DNA of 64,000 nucleotides from Xanthomonas campestris pv. phormiicola (GCA_025666215.1 CP102593.1:4043001-4107000); one strand, 5' to 3'; positions 40,173-51,568 are shown, counted from the first letter of the stretch. Program-made: numbers and translations. The notes: generated by a model not told the origin, from the sequence alone.

Positions 40173-41264
40173 TCAGACGTTGAAGCGGAAATGCAGCACG
40201 TCGCCTTCCTGCACACGGTATTCCTTGCCTTCCAGGCGCAGCCGCCCGGCCTCGCGCGCGCCGGCTTCGCCCTTGTACTTGATGAAGTCGTCGTAGGCGA
40301 TGGTTTCGGCGCGGATGAAGCCCTTCTCGAAGTCGGTGTGGATCACCGCGGCGGCCTGCGGCGCGGTCGATCCGGCCTTCACCGTCCACGCACGCACTTC
40401 CTTGACGCCGGCCGTGAAATAGGTCTGCAGCCCGAGCAGCGAATACGCCGCGCGGATCACCCGGTTCAAGCCCGGCTCGGCCAGGCCCAGGTCGGCCAGG
40501 AAGGTGTCGCGGTCGGCGTCGTCCAGCTGCGACAGCTCTTCCTCGATCGCCGCCGACACCGGCACCACCTCGGCACCCTCGGTGGCGGCGCGCGCGCGCA
40601 CCGCATCCAGGTGCGGGTTGTTCTCGAACCCGTCCTCGAGCACGTTGGCGATGTACATCACCGGCTTGAGCGTGAGCAGGAACAGGTCGCGCACCAGCGC
40701 CTTCTCCTCCTCGTCCAGGCCCGCGCTGCGCCCGGCCTTGCCGTCGGCCAGCGCGGCCTGCAGCTTGGCCAGGACCGGCTTGCGCGCGGCCGCGTCCTTG
40801 TCGCCGCCCTTGGCGCTGCGCTCGGCGCGGTTCAGCGCCTTCTCGACACTGTCCAGATCGGCCAGGGCCAGCTCGGTATCGATGGTCTCGATGTCCGAGA
40901 TCGGATCGACCTTGTTGTTGACGTGGATGACGTCGGCGTTCTCGAAGCAACGCACCACGTGGGTGATCGCATCGACCTCGCGGATGTGCGCCAGGAACTT
41001 GTTGCCCAGCCCCTCGCCGCTGGCCGCGCCGGCGACCAGGCCGGCGATGTCGACGAACTCGACCGCGGTCGGCACGACCTTCTGCGGATTGATGATCTTG
41101 GACAGCTCGCCCAGCCGCGGATCCGGCACCGGCACCACGCCGACATTGGGCTCGATGGTGCAGAACGGGAAGTTGGCCGCAGCGATGCCCGCCTTGGTCA
41201 GCGCATTGAACAGAGTCGACTTGCCGACGTTGGGCAGGCCGACGATGCCGCATTTGATGCCCAT
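40173..41264 (-). CDS. ychF: Redox-regulated ATPase YchF (Obg family)
   Basis: The 363-residue P-loop protein begins [20 protein letters not shown], with the P loop at residues 9-16. The G2/G3 elements ([25 protein letters not shown]) and the non-canonical NVLE in place of NKxD explain its preference for ATP. A coiled-coil insert and C-terminal TGS domain ([19 protein letters not shown]) follow. It binds ribosomes and affects oxidative-stress resistance. The ychF-pth pairing is usual in proteobacteria; here a heptamer-repeat hairpin separates them. Confidence 0.97.
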   Translation of the reverse strand: MGIKCGIVGLPNVGKSTLFNALTKAGIAAANFPFCTIEPNVGVVPVPDPRLGELSKIINPQKVVPTAVEFVDIAGLVAGAASGEGLGNKFLAHIREVDAITHVVRCFENADVIHVNNKVDPISDIETIDTELALADLDSVEKALNRAERSAKGGDKDAAARKPVLAKLQAALADGKAGRSAGLDEEEKALVRDLFLLTLKPVMYIANVLEDGFENNPHLDAVRARAATEGAEVVPVSAAIEEELSQLDDADRDTFLADLGLAEPGLNRVIRAAYSLLGLQTYFTAGVKEVRAWTVKAGSTAPQAAAVIHTDFEKGFIRAETIAYDDFIKYKGEAGAREAGRLRLEGKEYRVQEGDVLHFRFNV

Positions 41265-41275
41265 GTTTGTAATCC

Positions 41276-41352
41276 GGGAATGGAGAATCGGGAATAGGGA
41301 ATCGGAAAAGCATAGCCGCCTTTCCATTCCCCATTCCCCATTCCCTATTTCC
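41276..41352. repeat. Heptamer-repeat hairpin between pth and ychF, overlapping the pth stop
   Basis: Left units GGGAATG, GAGAATC, GGGAATA and GGGAATC (41276-41303) face three CATTCCC and a TATTTCC unit (41325-41352). The last right-arm unit contains the TAG stop codon and final Lys codon of pth. Confidence 0.85.
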
Positions 41353-41926
41353 CCTGCGTATGCAACCGCTTCATCGCCTCGTTGAAATCGCCCTGCACCG
41401 CCAGCGGCAGCACCGCGATGGCCTCGTCGATGGCGCGATCGATCAGGATCTGGTCGTCCTTGCCCGCACGTCCCAGCACCCAGGGGACGACCTTGTCCCT
41501 GTGTCCGGGATGGCCGATGCCGATGCGCAGCCTGTGGAAACCGGCATGCCCGAGCAGGCGGATGGTGTCGCGCAAACCGTTCTGCCCGCCATGGCCGCCG
41601 TCGAACTTGAGCCGCGCCGTGCCCGGCGCCAGATCCAGTTCGTCGTGGGCCAGCAACGCCTGCTCCGGTTCGATCTTCCAGTAGCGCAACGCGGCGGTCA
41701 CCGACTTGCCGCTGAGATTCATGAAGGTGGCCGGCTTCAGCAGCCACAGTGCCTGCCCGGCCACATCGACCTTGGCGGTTTCGCCGAACAGCTTGGCATC
41801 CACGCTCCAGCGCGCACCGGCCCGCTCGGCCAGGTGCTCGACAAAACGAAACCCGGCGTTGTGCCGGGTGTTCGCGTGTTCGGTTCCGGGATTGCCCAGA
41901 CCGACGATCAGACGCAGACCAGTCAT
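41345..41926 (-). CDS. pth: Peptidyl-tRNA hydrolase
   Basis: The 193-residue enzyme releases tRNA from prematurely dropped peptidyl-tRNA. It begins [26 protein letters not shown] with catalytic His22 and Asn12. Other active-site segments are visible ([15 protein letters not shown] with Asn, [29 protein letters not shown]). Its C-terminus (MKRLHTQGK) runs into a heptamer-repeat element that supplies the stop codon. It lies 54 bp after rplY. Confidence 0.97.
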   Translation of the reverse strand: MTGLRLIVGLGNPGTEHANTRHNAGFRFVEHLAERAGARWSVDAKLFGETAKVDVAGQALWLLKPATFMNLSGKSVTAALRYWKIEPEQALLAHDELDLAPGTARLKFDGGHGGQNGLRDTIRLLGHAGFHRLRIGIGHPGHRDKVVPWVLGRAGKDDQILIDRAIDEAIAVLPLAVQGDFNEAMKRLHTQGK

Positions 41927-41980
41927 GCCGCAGCATCGCCGCAGCGCCCGGACCGCGAGGCCCAGGCGCTGCGCAGGCGA

Positions 41981-42628
41981 TTACTTGCCGTCCTTCTTGG
42001 CCGGCTCGGCGGCAGACGGGGCGTCGGTCGCTTCCGGCTCGGCCTCGATCTGGCCGTGCTTGGCGATGACCACCGCCACGTCGTGCTCCTTGCCCAGCTT
42101 CAGCTCGGGCAGCTCGACGCCGGCCGGCAGCTTCAGGTCGGACAGATGGATCACGTCGCCGACGGACAGCGCGGACAGGTCGACTTCGACGAACTCCGGC
42201 AGGTCCTTCGGCAGGCACACGACCTGGATCTCGTTCAGTTCGTGGGTGACCACGACTTCGGCCGACTTGCCGGCCGGCGACACGTCCTCGTTGAGGAAGT
42301 GCAGCGGCACCGACGCGTGCAGCGCCTCGTTGTCGTTCACGCGCTGGAAGTCGATGTGCATGATCAGCTGCTTGAACGGGTGGCGCTGCATATCGCGCAG
42401 CAGCACCTTCTGGATGTCGCCGTTCAGGCTCAGGCTCAGGATCGACGAATAGAACCAGTCGTTCTGGCTGGCGAGCCAGACTTCGTTGTGGTTGAGCTCG
42501 ATGTTGACCGGCTTCAGTTCGCCACCGTAGACGATGGCGGGGATCAGGCCGTCGCGACGGAGGCGGCGGCTCGCACCCTTACCCTCGACCTCGCGGCGCT
42601 GAACCTTGATTTCATGTGTGGTTGCCAT
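41981..42628 (-). CDS. rplY: 50S ribosomal protein L25, CTC/TL5 long form
   Basis: The 215-residue protein binds 5S rRNA. The N-terminal L25 domain (about 1-95, [27 protein letters not shown]) is followed by the beta-rich C-terminal domain of the CTC form ([45 protein letters not shown]). The tail is Glu/Ala/Lys-rich. It clusters with prs and pth, as in many gammaproteobacteria. Confidence 0.97.
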   Translation of the reverse strand: MATTHEIKVQRREVEGKGASRRLRRDGLIPAIVYGGELKPVNIELNHNEVWLASQNDWFYSSILSLSLNGDIQKVLLRDMQRHPFKQLIMHIDFQRVNDNEALHASVPLHFLNEDVSPAGKSAEVVVTHELNEIQVVCLPKDLPEFVEVDLSALSVGDVIHLSDLKLPAGVELPELKLGKEHDVAVVIAKHGQIEAEPEATDAPSAAEPAKKDGK

Positions 42629-42709
42629 TTGCGTTTACTACCTTGGTTGAATGAACCGCCTCGCGGCGGTTTTGAGGACTCTTCCGCGACCAGAAGAGTC
42701 TGTGAAGCC

Positions 42710-42792
42710 GGGAGTGGGGAATCGGGAATGGGGAATCGGACAAAGCGCGACACTGCGCCGTTGCGATTCCCTATTCCCGATTCCCCATTCCC
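42710..42792. repeat. Heptamer-repeat hairpin, GGGAATC version, in the prs-rplY spacer
   Basis: Four left heptamers (GGGAGTG, GGGAATC, GGGAATG, GGGAATC; 42710-42737) face four right heptamers (GATTCCC, TATTCCC, GATTCCC, CATTCCC; 42765-42792). The right arm ends 4 bp from the prs stop codon. Confidence 0.88.
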
Positions 42793-42796
42793 AGCC

Positions 42797-43756
42797 TTAA
42801 TCCACGTACAACGAACTCACCGACTCGCCGAAGGCGATGCGGCGAATGGTTTCGGCCAGCAGCTCGGCGACGCTGAGCTGGCGGATCTTGCTGCAGCCGC
42901 GGGCGGCGTCCGACAGCGGGATGGTGTCGGTGACGACCAGCTCGTCGAGCTGCGAATTGCTGATGTTGCTGACCGCCGGCCCGGACAGCACCGGATGCGT
43001 GCAGTACGCGGCCACCTTCAGCGCGCCCTGCGCCTTCAGCGCGGCCGCCGCGGCGCACAGGGTGCCGGCGGTATCGACGATGTCGTCGACCAGCACGCAG
43101 GTCTTGCCTTCGACGTCGCCGATGATGTTCATCACCGTGGACACGTTGGCGCGCGGGCGGCGCTTGTCGATGATCGCCAGGTCGGCGTCGTCCAGGCGCT
43201 TGGCCACGGCGCGGGCGCGGACCACGCCGCCCACGTCCGGCGACACCACGATCAGGTTATCGGTGCCGTAGGCGCGCCAGATGTCGGCCAGCAGCAGCGG
43301 CGAGGCGTACACGTTGTCGACCGGGATGTCGAAGAAGCCCTGGATCTGGTCGGCGTGCAGGTCCACGGTCAGCACGCGGTCGGCGTTGACCGCGGTGAAC
43401 ATCTTCGCCGCGACCTTGGCGGTGATCGGCACGCGCGAGGAGCGCATGCGCCGGTCCTGCCGCGAATAGCCGAAGTACGGCACCACCGCGGTGACGCTGG
43501 CGGCGCTGGCGCGCTTGAGCGCGTCGATCAGCACCAGCAGCTCCATCAGGTTTTCCGCGCTGGGCGCGCAGGTCGGCTGGATCACGAACACTTCCTGCCG
43601 GCGCACGTTCTCCTCGATCTCCACCTGCACTTCGCCATCGGAGAAGCGCGACACCATCGCCTTGCCCGGACGCACGCCCAGCTCCTTGCAGATGCTCTTG
43701 GCAAGCGGCTTGTTGGCATTGCCGGAGAACACCAGCAGGTTACGTTGATCTTGCAT
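42797..43756 (-). CDS. prs: Ribose-phosphate pyrophosphokinase
   Basis: The 319-residue PRPP synthase makes the ribose donor for purines, pyrimidines, His and Trp. The start [20 protein letters not shown] is the family N-terminus; the larger upstream frame runs through tRNA-Gln and must be ignored. Key segments are [50 protein letters not shown] and the PRPP-binding [14 protein letters not shown]. It follows ispE and tRNA-Gln, a conserved neighbourhood. Confidence 0.98.
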   Translation of the reverse strand: MQDQRNLLVFSGNANKPLAKSICKELGVRPGKAMVSRFSDGEVQVEIEENVRRQEVFVIQPTCAPSAENLMELLVLIDALKRASAASVTAVVPYFGYSRQDRRMRSSRVPITAKVAAKMFTAVNADRVLTVDLHADQIQGFFDIPVDNVYASPLLLADIWRAYGTDNLIVVSPDVGGVVRARAVAKRLDDADLAIIDKRRPRANVSTVMNIIGDVEGKTCVLVDDIVDTAGTLCAAAAALKAQGALKVAAYCTHPVLSGPAVSNISNSQLDELVVTDTIPLSDAARGCSKIRQLSVAELLAETIRRIAFGESVSSLYVD

Positions 43757-43861
43757 GAGAGTGTGTCTCGGGCGGCGGCGGCGGCGAAAGAACTGCGAAA
43801 CGAAGAAACAGCATGAAACCGTGGAAAACCCAGGCGAAGCGACGCTTCTACCTGTTGAACC

Positions 43862-43881
43862 CCCGCACATGGATGTGCGGG
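43862..43881 (-). other. Hairpin between tRNA-Gln and prs
   Basis: Perfect eight-base arms (CCCGCACA and complement) enclose a four-base loop 24 bp after the tRNA-Gln 3' end. No U run follows. It may guide 3' processing of the tRNA from an ispE-tRNA-prs transcript. Confidence 0.5.
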
Positions 43882-43904
43882 CTTCTGCGAGGGACTCGCA
43901 TATT

Positions 43905-43981
43905 TGGCAGGGGCGGTAGGATTCGAACCTACGAATGCCAGGATCAAAACCTGGTGCCTTGGGCCTCTTGGCGACGCCCCT
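43905..43981 (-). tRNA. tRNA-Gln (TTG)
   Basis: A 77-nt cloverleaf with acceptor stem AGGGGCG/CGCCCCT, discriminator G and encoded CCA. The anticodon stem CCAGG/CCTGG encloses TTTTGAT (anticodon TTG). The T arm is TAGGTTCGAATCCTA. It lies between ispE and prs, as in other gammaproteobacteria. Confidence 0.96.
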
Positions 43982-43995
43982 GCATGAAACTGTTG

Positions 43996-44859
43996 CTATG
44001 CCTCCAGCGCGTCGAGCAGCGGCGAGCGGGTCACGCCGCCGGCCACCCAGGCGCGCAACCCGTCCGGCAAGGCCGCCAGCGCGCGCATGGCGGCAGCGCG
44101 ATCGGCGAACTCGACGAAACACCCGCTCCCCGACCCGGTAAGGCGCGGCGTGCCGATCTGCGCGAGCGCCTGGAACACGGCCTGGATGGCCGGTTCGCGG
44201 CGGAGCAGCACCGGCTCGAACGCATTGCCGAGCAGGAAACCTGAAACGAAGTCGGCCATTTTCGCGGGCGCAGCATCCCGCGTCAAATCCGGGGCCTGGA
44301 ACAGCGCCGCGGTGGGCACGTGAACCGCCGGATCGGCCAGTACATACCAGGCCGGCGGCAGGGGCAATGGCGTCAACCGCTCGCCCACGCCCTCGGCCCA
44401 GGCATCGCGACCGCGCACGAACACCGGCACGTCAGCGCCCAGCGTCAGGCCCAGGCCGGCCAGCGCATCCTCGTCCAGTCCGGCGCCCCACAGCGCATTC
44501 AGCGCGACCAGCGCGGTCGCCGCGTCGGACGAGCCGCCGCCGAAACCACCACCGGCCGGAATGCGCTTTTCGACGCATATATCCACACCTTGGGCAATGT
44601 TGGCTTCTTTTTGCAGAAGTTTCGCGGCCCGCACCAACAGGTCGTCGGCCTCGGCGACGCCGGGCACGGAGTCGCCGATCCGCGCCACCACACCGTCGCC
44701 GCGTACCCGCAGGCGCACCGTATCGCCCCAGTCGAGCAGGCGGAACACGGTCTGCAATTCATGGTAGCCGTCGGCGCGGCGGCCGGTGATCTGTAGGAAC
44801 AGGTTCAGCTTCGCCGGGGCCGGCCAGGCCGACCAGCCGTCCTCTCCCACCGCGCTCAT
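43996..44859 (-). CDS. ispE: 4-diphosphocytidyl-2-C-methyl-D-erythritol kinase
   Basis: The 287-residue GHMP kinase acts in the MEP isoprenoid pathway. It begins [23 protein letters not shown]. The Gly-rich ATP motif [14 protein letters not shown] lies at about 101-114, and the third GHMP motif ([12 protein letters not shown]) lies near the end. The catalytic Lys of PAKLNL and Asp of LGADVPVF are present. Its ATG overlaps the lolB stop (ATGA). Confidence 0.97.
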   Translation of the reverse strand: MSAVGEDGWSAWPAPAKLNLFLQITGRRADGYHELQTVFRLLDWGDTVRLRVRGDGVVARIGDSVPGVAEADDLLVRAAKLLQKEANIAQGVDICVEKRIPAGGGFGGGSSDAATALVALNALWGAGLDEDALAGLGLTLGADVPVFVRGRDAWAEGVGERLTPLPLPPAWYVLADPAVHVPTAALFQAPDLTRDAAPAKMADFVSGFLLGNAFEPVLLRREPAIQAVFQALAQIGTPRLTGSGSGCFVEFADRAAAMRALAALPDGLRAWVAGGVTRSPLLDALEA

Positions 44860-45506
44860 GGCGTGGCGAAGTCCCACTGGTCCAGCAGCAGGCGCACCTT
44901 GGCGTCGCCGTTGCGCGCCTCGATGCGCCGTGGCAGGGCCGGACGGCCGTCGCTGGGCGGGTACCACTCCTGGAACTGGATCTCCCAGCCCATCTGCCGC
45001 AGCGCCTGCAGGCGCCCCTCGGCGTCGTAGCCGACCTGCTCGGGCGCCGCGGCGTCCACCGCGACCTGCCCACGCACCCAATCCGGCAGCAGATTGACCG
45101 GAATCTCCCAACCGGTGGCCTCGCGCAGCACCTGCTGCGCGTCCTCGCCCGCGCGCGGGCCGCCTTCCAACCCCTCCAGGCGGCCACCACCCTGGCTGTC
45201 GCCGCTCAGGCGCCAGCTCTGCCGGGTCACCGGCGCGCTGAGCTCGATCCGGTACTGCCGCTGCTGCTGGGCCCAGTCGATACGCCCGCTGCCGCCGTTG
45301 CGACCCTTGGTGATCGCCACCCGGCCCTGGAACGACCAGTTCGGATGCGCGGCCAGCCATGCCGTGCGCGCGGCATCGGCCTGGCGCGCAGCCTCGCCCA
45401 ACGGCGCGCTCGCGGCCGGCGGCGCCTGCCGCGGCGCCAGCGGGCTACAGCCGCCCAGCGCCAGCAGCGCCGCCAGCGCGCACACCGCACGCAATCCCGG
45501 CCTCAC
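44856..45506 (-). CDS. lolB: Outer-membrane lipoprotein LolB
   Basis: The 216-residue protein receives lipoproteins from LolA and inserts them into the outer membrane. A GTG start (45504-45506) overlaps the stop of the upstream TPR gene. The signal peptide ends in lipobox LGGC with lipidated Cys20. The mature part has the LolB pattern ([33 protein letters not shown]). Gene order lolB-ispE is the usual one. Confidence 0.93.
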   Translation of the reverse strand: MRPGLRAVCALAALLALGGCSPLAPRQAPPAASAPLGEAARQADAARTAWLAAHPNWSFQGRVAITKGRNGGSGRIDWAQQQRQYRIELSAPVTRQSWRLSGDSQGGGRLEGLEGGPRAGEDAQQVLREATGWEIPVNLLPDWVRGQVAVDAAAPEQVGYDAEGRLQALRQMGWEIQFQEWYPPSDGRPALPRRIEARNGDAKVRLLLDQWDFATP

Positions 45507-47200
45507 GGCGCGACCTTGTCCATGGCCCGCTGCAGCGCGCGATTCTTCGGATCGAGCTTGCGCGCCTCGTCGAAGTACTTGTTGGCCTCGTCCTGCCTGC
45601 CCTGCTCCCACAGCACCTGGCCGATGTGCGCGGCGATCTCCGGATCCTTGAACTGGGTCCAGGCACGGCGCAGCTGCACCAGCGCTTCCTGGGTCTTGCC
45701 CAGCCGGTACAGCACCCAGCCGTAGCTGTCGATGATCGCGGCGTTGTCCGGATCGGCGGTACGCGCGCGATCGATCAACTGCAGCGCCTCGCGGTAGCGA
45801 TGGGTGCGGTCGGCCAGGGTGTAGCCGAGCGCATTGAGCGCGGCCACGTTCTCCGGCTCGGTGACCAGGATCTTGCGCAGGTCGGCTTCGGCACGGTCGA
45901 TGCGGTCGCGTCGCTCCCAGGCCAGGCCGCGCGCGTACAGCAGCGCGTTGTCGTCCGGATAGGCGGCCAGGCCGCGCTCGAACACCTGCAGTTCGCCGGC
46001 GTCGTCGCCGCTGCGCTGGCGCAATTCCGCCTCCAGCACGTAGGCGTCGCGGCGCGCGGCATCGTCGGCCTCGGCATCGTCCTGCAGCGCGCGCGCCTCG
46101 GCGAAGGCGGCGTCCTTCTGCCCGAGTTCGTACAGCGCCCCGGCGGTGCGCAGCCGCGCCTCGTTGCGCAGCGGGCCGCCCGGCACGCCGCGGTACCAGG
46201 TCACCGCTTCCTGGTAGCGCTTCAGGAACTCGGCGATCTTGCCGAGCAGCAGGCGCCGCTCAGGGTCCGGCTGCGTCGCCTCCTTGCTCAGTTCTGCGTA
46301 CAGCGCGCTCAGCGCCGCGTTGTCCTGCAGCTTGGCCAGCATCGAAGCGCGCAGGCCGTAGTTCTGGGTGTCCTGCGGGCCGAGCGTCAGCACCCGCGCC
46401 GCCGCGGCGGTGTCGCCGATCGCGTCGTAGGCGTAGGCCAGCGCGCCGCGCAGCTCGGGATCGCGCGGCGCCTTGGGCTCCACGCCCCGCAGCAGCGCAC
46501 GCGCCTGCTCGGTCTTGCCGGCCTGTTGCAGCTGGGTGGCGTGCAGCAGGGCCACCCGCGGCTCCTCCGGGAAACGCTTGACCAGCTGATCGACGATGCG
46601 CTCGGCCAGCTTCGGCTGTTCCAGGCGCAGCGCCAGGCGCCCGAACTCCTGCCAGGCCTCGAGCTGGTCGGGGATGGCATTGGCGTCGAGCAGTTGGTCC
46701 AGCACCTTGGCCGCGACCTCCGGATCGCGGTTGCCGCTGACCAGCGCCACCAGCGCGTAGCGCCAGCCGCGTGCGTCCTTGTCGCGCAGCAGCGCCACCA
46801 GCAGGCCACGCGCCTGGCGCAGATTGCCGTTGCGCAGCGCCAGCGACGCCTCGGAACTGCGCATCGCCAGCGACTCCGGCGCACGCTGGCGCCACAGCGC
46901 CAGGGCCTGGGCGGCGGCGGCGTTGTCGTTGGCCAGCATCGCGATCCGGGTCGCACGCTCGGCCAGACCGGCATCGCCGGGCGACTCGTTCGCCGCCTGC
47001 AGGTACCAGTGCGAGGCATCGGCCAGCTGCCCGGCCTGCAGCGCGAATTCGCCGGCCAGCACCGGCGTCAACGAAGACGCCGCGGCGCTCGGCGGCACCT
47101 TGGCGGCGGCCGTCGGCGCGGCGGCGGGGGCGCCGATGGCCGGCAAAGCGGCGAGCGCCGACAGCAATAGAACGATACGGATGCGAATCAATGCGGGCAT
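45503..47200 (-). CDS. Secreted tetratricopeptide-repeat protein
   Basis: The 565-residue protein begins [24 protein letters not shown], a signal peptide. Repeated TPR helices run through to the C-terminus (for example AAVTWY-, [27 protein letters not shown] and [26 protein letters not shown]). Such periplasmic TPR proteins, encoded just before lolB in many proteobacteria, are thought to scaffold complexes; the specific role is unknown. The ATG at 47200 is preferred over a TTG nine bases upstream. It diverges from hemA across 66 bp. Confidence 0.88.
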   Translation of the reverse strand: MPALIRIRIVLLLSALAALPAIGAPAAAPTAAAKVPPSAAASSLTPVLAGEFALQAGQLADASHWYLQAANESPGDAGLAERATRIAMLANDNAAAAQALALWRQRAPESLAMRSSEASLALRNGNLRQARGLLVALLRDKDARGWRYALVALVSGNRDPEVAAKVLDQLLDANAIPDQLEAWQEFGRLALRLEQPKLAERIVDQLVKRFPEEPRVALLHATQLQQAGKTEQARALLRGVEPKAPRDPELRGALAYAYDAIGDTAAAARVLTLGPQDTQNYGLRASMLAKLQDNAALSALYAELSKEATQPDPERRLLLGKIAEFLKRYQEAVTWYRGVPGGPLRNEARLRTAGALYELGQKDAAFAEARALQDDAEADDAARRDAYVLEAELRQRSGDDAGELQVFERGLAAYPDDNALLYARGLAWERRDRIDRAEADLRKILVTEPENVAALNALGYTLADRTHRYREALQLIDRARTADPDNAAIIDSYGWVLYRLGKTQEALVQLRRAWTQFKDPEIAAHIGQVLWEQGRQDEANKYFDEARKLDPKNRALQRAMDKVAP

Positions 47201-47266
47201 CGGGGGCAACCGGGCCGTAAAATGGGGCCCTGAATGGCCAGCAGCTTATCGCAAGCAACTGAACAG

Positions 47267-48550
47267 ATGACGTTGTGGGTGCTCGGATTGAACCACCAGA
47301 CCGCGCCGGTCGACCTGCGCGAACGGGTGGCGTTCGCCGGCGATGCGCTGCCGCGCGCGCTGCAGTCGCTGCGCGCCTTGCCCAACGTCGCCGAGGCCGC
47401 CCTGCTGTCCACCTGCAACCGCACCGAGCTGTACGCGATCGCCGAGGACGCGCAGAGCCTGGCCGACTGGCTGGATGCGCACGCGGCCGGCCTGCATGGC
47501 TACCTGTACCAGCACCAGGACGCCGACGCGGTGCGGCACCTGTTCCGCGTCGCCACCGGGCTGGACTCGATGGTGCTGGGCGAGCCACAGATCCTCGGCC
47601 AGGTGAAAGACGCCTGGGCGCTGGCCCGCGAGCACGGCGCGATGGGCAACCGCCTGGACCGGCTGTTCCAGCAGACCTTCTCGGTGGCCAAGCGCGCGCG
47701 CACCGACACCCGGGTCGGCGCCAATCCGGTGTCGGTAGCCTCCACCGCGGTGCGCCTGGCGCAGAACTCCTTCGCCCGGCTCAGCGAATCGACGGTGCTG
47801 CTGGTCGGCGCCGGCGAGACCATCGAACTGGCCGCCAAGCACCTCAGCGAAGGCCGCGTGCGGCGCCTGCTGATCGCCAACCGCACCCTCGCCCACGCCC
47901 AGGAGCTGGCCAGCCGCCACGGCGGCGTGGCGCTGCCGCTGAGCGAGCTGGAACGGCATCTGCAGGAGGCCGACGTGGTGTTCTCGGCCACCGCCGCGCG
48001 CGAGCCGGTGGTGACCCGGGCCCAGGTCGAGCAGGCGCTGCGCGCGCGCAAGCACAAGCCGATGCTGCTGTTCGATCTGGCCGTGCCGCGCGATATCGAG
48101 GCCGGCGTGGCCGAGCTGGCCGATGCCTATCTGTACACCGTGGACGACCTGGAACGCGCGGTCGAGGACAATCGCCGCGGCCGCCGCGAAGCGGCCGAGG
48201 CCGCCGAGGCGATCATCGACCTGCAGGTGCTGCGCTACATCGAGACGCTGCAGGCCAGCACCCGCCAGGCGCCGCTCAAGCGCCTGCGCGCGCACGGCGA
48301 CAGCACCCGCGACGACGTGCTGGCCAAGGCGCGGCAGCAGCTGGCCAACGGCAAGCCGGCCGACGAAGTGCTGGAATTCCTCGCCAATACCCTGACCAAC
48401 CGCCTGCTGCATCCGCCCACCGCGGCGCTGCGCGAGGCGGCGCTGAGCGGCGATGCCGAGCTGGCCCGCGCCGCCGAGCGCCTGTTCCCGGAAAAGCCGG
48501 GCTATTTCCATCCCATCCTGAAGACCGATGACACCGACCCTGCGCCGTAA
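47267..48550 (+). CDS. hemA: Glutamyl-tRNA reductase
   Basis: The 427-residue enzyme makes glutamate-1-semialdehyde for tetrapyrrole synthesis. The start [20 protein letters not shown] is the family N-terminus, so the frame's upstream extension to 47234 is rejected. Catalytic Cys50 sits in LLSTCNRTE. The NADPH domain ([17 protein letters not shown]) and C-terminal dimerisation helix follow. Its end overlaps prfA by 23 bp. Confidence 0.97.
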   Translation: MTLWVLGLNHQTAPVDLRERVAFAGDALPRALQSLRALPNVAEAALLSTCNRTELYAIAEDAQSLADWLDAHAAGLHGYLYQHQDADAVRHLFRVATGLDSMVLGEPQILGQVKDAWALAREHGAMGNRLDRLFQQTFSVAKRARTDTRVGANPVSVASTAVRLAQNSFARLSESTVLLVGAGETIELAAKHLSEGRVRRLLIANRTLAHAQELASRHGGVALPLSELERHLQEADVVFSATAAREPVVTRAQVEQALRARKHKPMLLFDLAVPRDIEAGVAELADAYLYTVDDLERAVEDNRRGRREAAEAAEAIIDLQVLRYIETLQASTRQAPLKRLRAHGDSTRDDVLAKARQQLANGKPADEVLEFLANTLTNRLLHPPTAALREAALSGDAELARAAERLFPEKPGYFHPILKTDDTDPAP

Positions 48551-49613
48551 GCTGGAGGCGCTGGCCGAGCGTCGCGAAGAACTCGAACGCCTGCTGTCCG
48601 ATCCCGAGGTGGTGAGCGACAACGCGCGCTTCCGCGACTATTCGCGCGAATTCGCGCAACTGGAGCCGGTCGCCGCCGCGCTGGCCGACGAGGCCGCGGC
48701 CAAGGCCGACCTGGCTGCGGCCGAGGCGATGCGCGCCGATCCGGAACTACGCGAACTGGCCGAGGAGGAAATCGCCGCCGCCCACGCGCGCCTGCTCGCG
48801 CTGGACGAACAGCTGGCGCTGCTGCTGGTGCCGCGCGATCCGCGCGACGACGGCAACCTGTTCCTGGAAGTGCGCGCCGGCACCGGCGGCGACGAGGCGG
48901 CGATCTTCGCCGGCGACCTGTTCCGCATGTACGCGCGTTACGCCGAGCGCCAGGGCTGGAAGGTGGAAGTGGAATCGGACAGCCCCGGCGAACATGGCGG
49001 CTACAAGGAGATCGTGGCGCGCATCGTCGGCCGCGGCGCCTACTCCAAGCTCAAGTTCGAATCCGGCACGCACCGCGTGCAGCGGGTGCCGGCGACCGAA
49101 TCGCAGGGCCGCATCCACACCTCGGCGGCGACGGTGGCGATCATCCCCGAAGCCGACGACGTGGAAGAGATCGCGATCAATCCGGCCGACCTGAAGGTGG
49201 ACACGTTCCGCTCCTCCGGCGCCGGCGGCCAGCACGTCAACAAGACCGAGTCGGCGATCCGCATCACCCACGTGCCGAGCGGGGTGGTGGTCGAATGCCA
49301 GACCGAGCGCAGCCAGCACGCCAACCGCGACAAGGCGATGAAGCGGCTGAAGGCGCAGTTGCTCGACGCCGAGCGCAGCAAGCAGGCCGCGGCCGAAGCG
49401 CAGGACCGCAAGCTGCAGGTCGGCAGCGGCGACCGCAGCCAGCGCATCCGCACCTACAGCTTCCCGCAGGGCCGCATCACCGACCACCGGGTCGAGGGCC
49501 TGACCCTGTACGACCTGCCGAACGTGATCGAAGGCGACCTCGACGCGCTGATCGAGCGGCTGAGCCACGAACACCAGGTCGACGAACTGGCGCGGCTGAG
49601 CGACAGCCCGTGA
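48528..49613 (+). CDS. prfA: Peptide chain release factor 1
   Basis: The 361-residue factor terminates at UAA and UAG. The PAT anticodon-like motif is at 188-190 (RVPATES) and the catalytic GGQ at 233-235 ([14 protein letters not shown]). The length is standard. It is coupled to hemA through a 23-bp overlap. The GGQ methylase gene prmC, often next, is replaced here by the O-GlcNAc transferase. Confidence 0.98.
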   Translation: MTPTLRRKLEALAERREELERLLSDPEVVSDNARFRDYSREFAQLEPVAAALADEAAAKADLAAAEAMRADPELRELAEEEIAAAHARLLALDEQLALLLVPRDPRDDGNLFLEVRAGTGGDEAAIFAGDLFRMYARYAERQGWKVEVESDSPGEHGGYKEIVARIVGRGAYSKLKFESGTHRVQRVPATESQGRIHTSAATVAIIPEADDVEEIAINPADLKVDTFRSSGAGGQHVNKTESAIRITHVPSGVVVECQTERSQHANRDKAMKRLKAQLLDAERSKQAAAEAQDRKLQVGSGDRSQRIRTYSFPQGRITDHRVEGLTLYDLPNVIEGDLDALIERLSHEHQVDELARLSDSP

Positions 49614-49662
49614 GCGTGCGCATGCGCCGCGCCGCTGCGCACGCGCCGGCCACCGTGCGCGC

Positions 49663-51372
49663 GTGAGCGGCAGCGCGCTGGACGCACTGCGCCAGTTGCA
49701 GGCCGCGGTGCGCCGCGACCCGCAGGATTTCATCGCCTGGGTGATGCTGGCCGACGCCGAACTCGGCGCCGGGGCGATCGCCGCCGGCGAACAGGCCGCC
49801 CTGCGCGCACTGCAGCTGCGCCCGGCACATCCGGAAGCCCTGGCACGGCTGGGCCGGGTGCGCTGGAGCCAGGGCCGCCACGCCGAGGCCGCCGCCGCGT
49901 TGCGCCAGGCGCAGCAGCAAGCGCCGCAGCATCCCGGCATCGCCCTGTGGCTTGGCCATGCGCTGGAGGACAACGGCGAGGCCGAAGCCGCCGCGCAGGC
50001 CTATGCGCACGCGCATGCGCTGCTGCCGCAGGAACCGTCGATCGCCGCGCACCTGCTGAACTGGCGGCGCAAGCTGTGCGATTGGCGCGCGCTGGATGCG
50101 CTGTCGCAGCAGGTGCGCGGCGCGGTGCGCCAGGGCCATCCGGCGATCGAACCGTTCGCCTTCCTCAACGAAGACGCCAGCGCCGCCGAACAGCTGCACT
50201 GCGCGCGCAACCGTGCGCTCGCCTTGGCGCAGACGCTGGCGCCGTTGCCGGCGACGACGCTGCGCCGCGCCGGCCCCTTGCAGGTCGGCTTCCTGTCCAA
50301 CGGCTTCGGCGCGCATCCCACCGGGCTGCTGACCGTGGCCTTGTTCGAGCGGCTGCGCGCGCACGCCGACCTGCACCTGCAGCTGTTCGCGTTGAACCGC
50401 GACGACGGCAGCGCGATCCGCACGCGCCTGCAGGCTGCGGCGCACGCCTGGCACGATGTCGCCGGACAACCGCACCGGGCGATCGCGCAAGGCATTCGCG
50501 CTGCCGGCATCGACATCCTGTTCGACCTGCGCGGCTGGGGCGGCGGCGGTGCGCCGGAAGTGCTGGCGCTGCGTCCGGCACCGCTGCAGATCAACTGGCT
50601 GGCCTACCCGGGCACGTCAGGCGCACCGTGGATCGACTACGTCGTCGGCGATGCGTTCGCGCTGCCGGATGCGCTGGCCGCGCACTACAGCGAGCGCGTG
50701 CTGCGCCTGCCGCGCGCGTTCCAGCCCTCGGACGACAGCCGCCACGTCGGCGCGCCACCGTCGCGCCGCGACTGCGGGCTGCCCGAACACGGCACGGTGT
50801 TCTGCTGCTTCAACAACAGCTACAAGCTGACCCCGCGCAGCATGACGCGCATGCTCGCGGTGCTGCGCCAGGTGCCCGACAGCATGCTGTGGCTGCTGTC
50901 CGGACCCGGCCAGGCCGATGCGCGGCTGCGCGAGGCCGCGCGCCGCGCCGAAGTGGATCCGGCGCGGTTGCGCTTCATGCCCAAGCTGGCGCATGCCGAC
51001 TACCTGGCCCGCTACCGGCATGCCGACCTGTTCCTGGACACGCATCCGTACAACGCGCACACCACCGCCTCCGACGCGCTGTGGGCCGGCTGCCCGCTGC
51101 TGACCTGCCCCGGCGCGACCTTCGCCGCACGCGTGGCCGGCAGTCTCAACCACCACCTGGGCATGGACGCAATGAACGTGGCCGACGACGCCGCGTTCGT
51201 CGCCAAGGCCGTGCAGCTGGGCCGCGACCCGGCCGCGCTGCGCGCGCTGCGCGACACGCTGCAGCAGCGCCGCGCCAGCGCCGGCCTGTTCGACATGCAG
51301 GGCTTCGCTGCGGACTTCGCCGACCTGTTGCGCGATACCGCGCGCCGGCACGGCTGGAGCGGGCCGCAGTAG
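49663..51372 (+). CDS. SPINDLY/O-GlcNAc transferase-like glycosyltransferase (GT41) with TPR repeats
   Basis: The 569-residue protein has about five TPR units at the N-terminus (residues 5-125) followed by two Rossmann-like GT-B lobes. From the GTG start, catalytic-site His218 (GFLSNGFGAHPTG) and UDP-binding Lys388 (FNNSYKLTP) fall on the residue numbers known for the crystallised X. campestris OGT homologue, which supports this start. FLDTHPYNAHTTASDALWAG is the nucleotide-sugar loop. It is presumed to glycosylate cytoplasmic protein serines or threonines; the bacterial substrate is unknown. It follows prfA by 49 bp. Confidence 0.92.
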   Translation: MSGSALDALRQLQAAVRRDPQDFIAWVMLADAELGAGAIAAGEQAALRALQLRPAHPEALARLGRVRWSQGRHAEAAAALRQAQQQAPQHPGIALWLGHALEDNGEAEAAAQAYAHAHALLPQEPSIAAHLLNWRRKLCDWRALDALSQQVRGAVRQGHPAIEPFAFLNEDASAAEQLHCARNRALALAQTLAPLPATTLRRAGPLQVGFLSNGFGAHPTGLLTVALFERLRAHADLHLQLFALNRDDGSAIRTRLQAAAHAWHDVAGQPHRAIAQGIRAAGIDILFDLRGWGGGGAPEVLALRPAPLQINWLAYPGTSGAPWIDYVVGDAFALPDALAAHYSERVLRLPRAFQPSDDSRHVGAPPSRRDCGLPEHGTVFCCFNNSYKLTPRSMTRMLAVLRQVPDSMLWLLSGPGQADARLREAARRAEVDPARLRFMPKLAHADYLARYRHADLFLDTHPYNAHTTASDALWAGCPLLTCPGATFAARVAGSLNHHLGMDAMNVADDAAFVAKAVQLGRDPAALRALRDTLQQRRASAGLFDMQGFAADFADLLRDTARRHGWSGPQ

Positions 51373-51568
51373 CCCGCGAATCGCCCGGCCGTGGCGGCAC
51401 CGACACCTGGCGCGCGGGAACGGATGCGTTCGCCTCCAGACCAAACCTCCCGGCAGGTTGCCGGCGTCGGCGATCCCGATTCTTCAACGCGCGCGAGCGA
51501 CAGCCGACCGCGGCTGACGACACGCACATCGCCGCGCGCTGCCGAAGCGCCCTCATGCACAAACGCGC

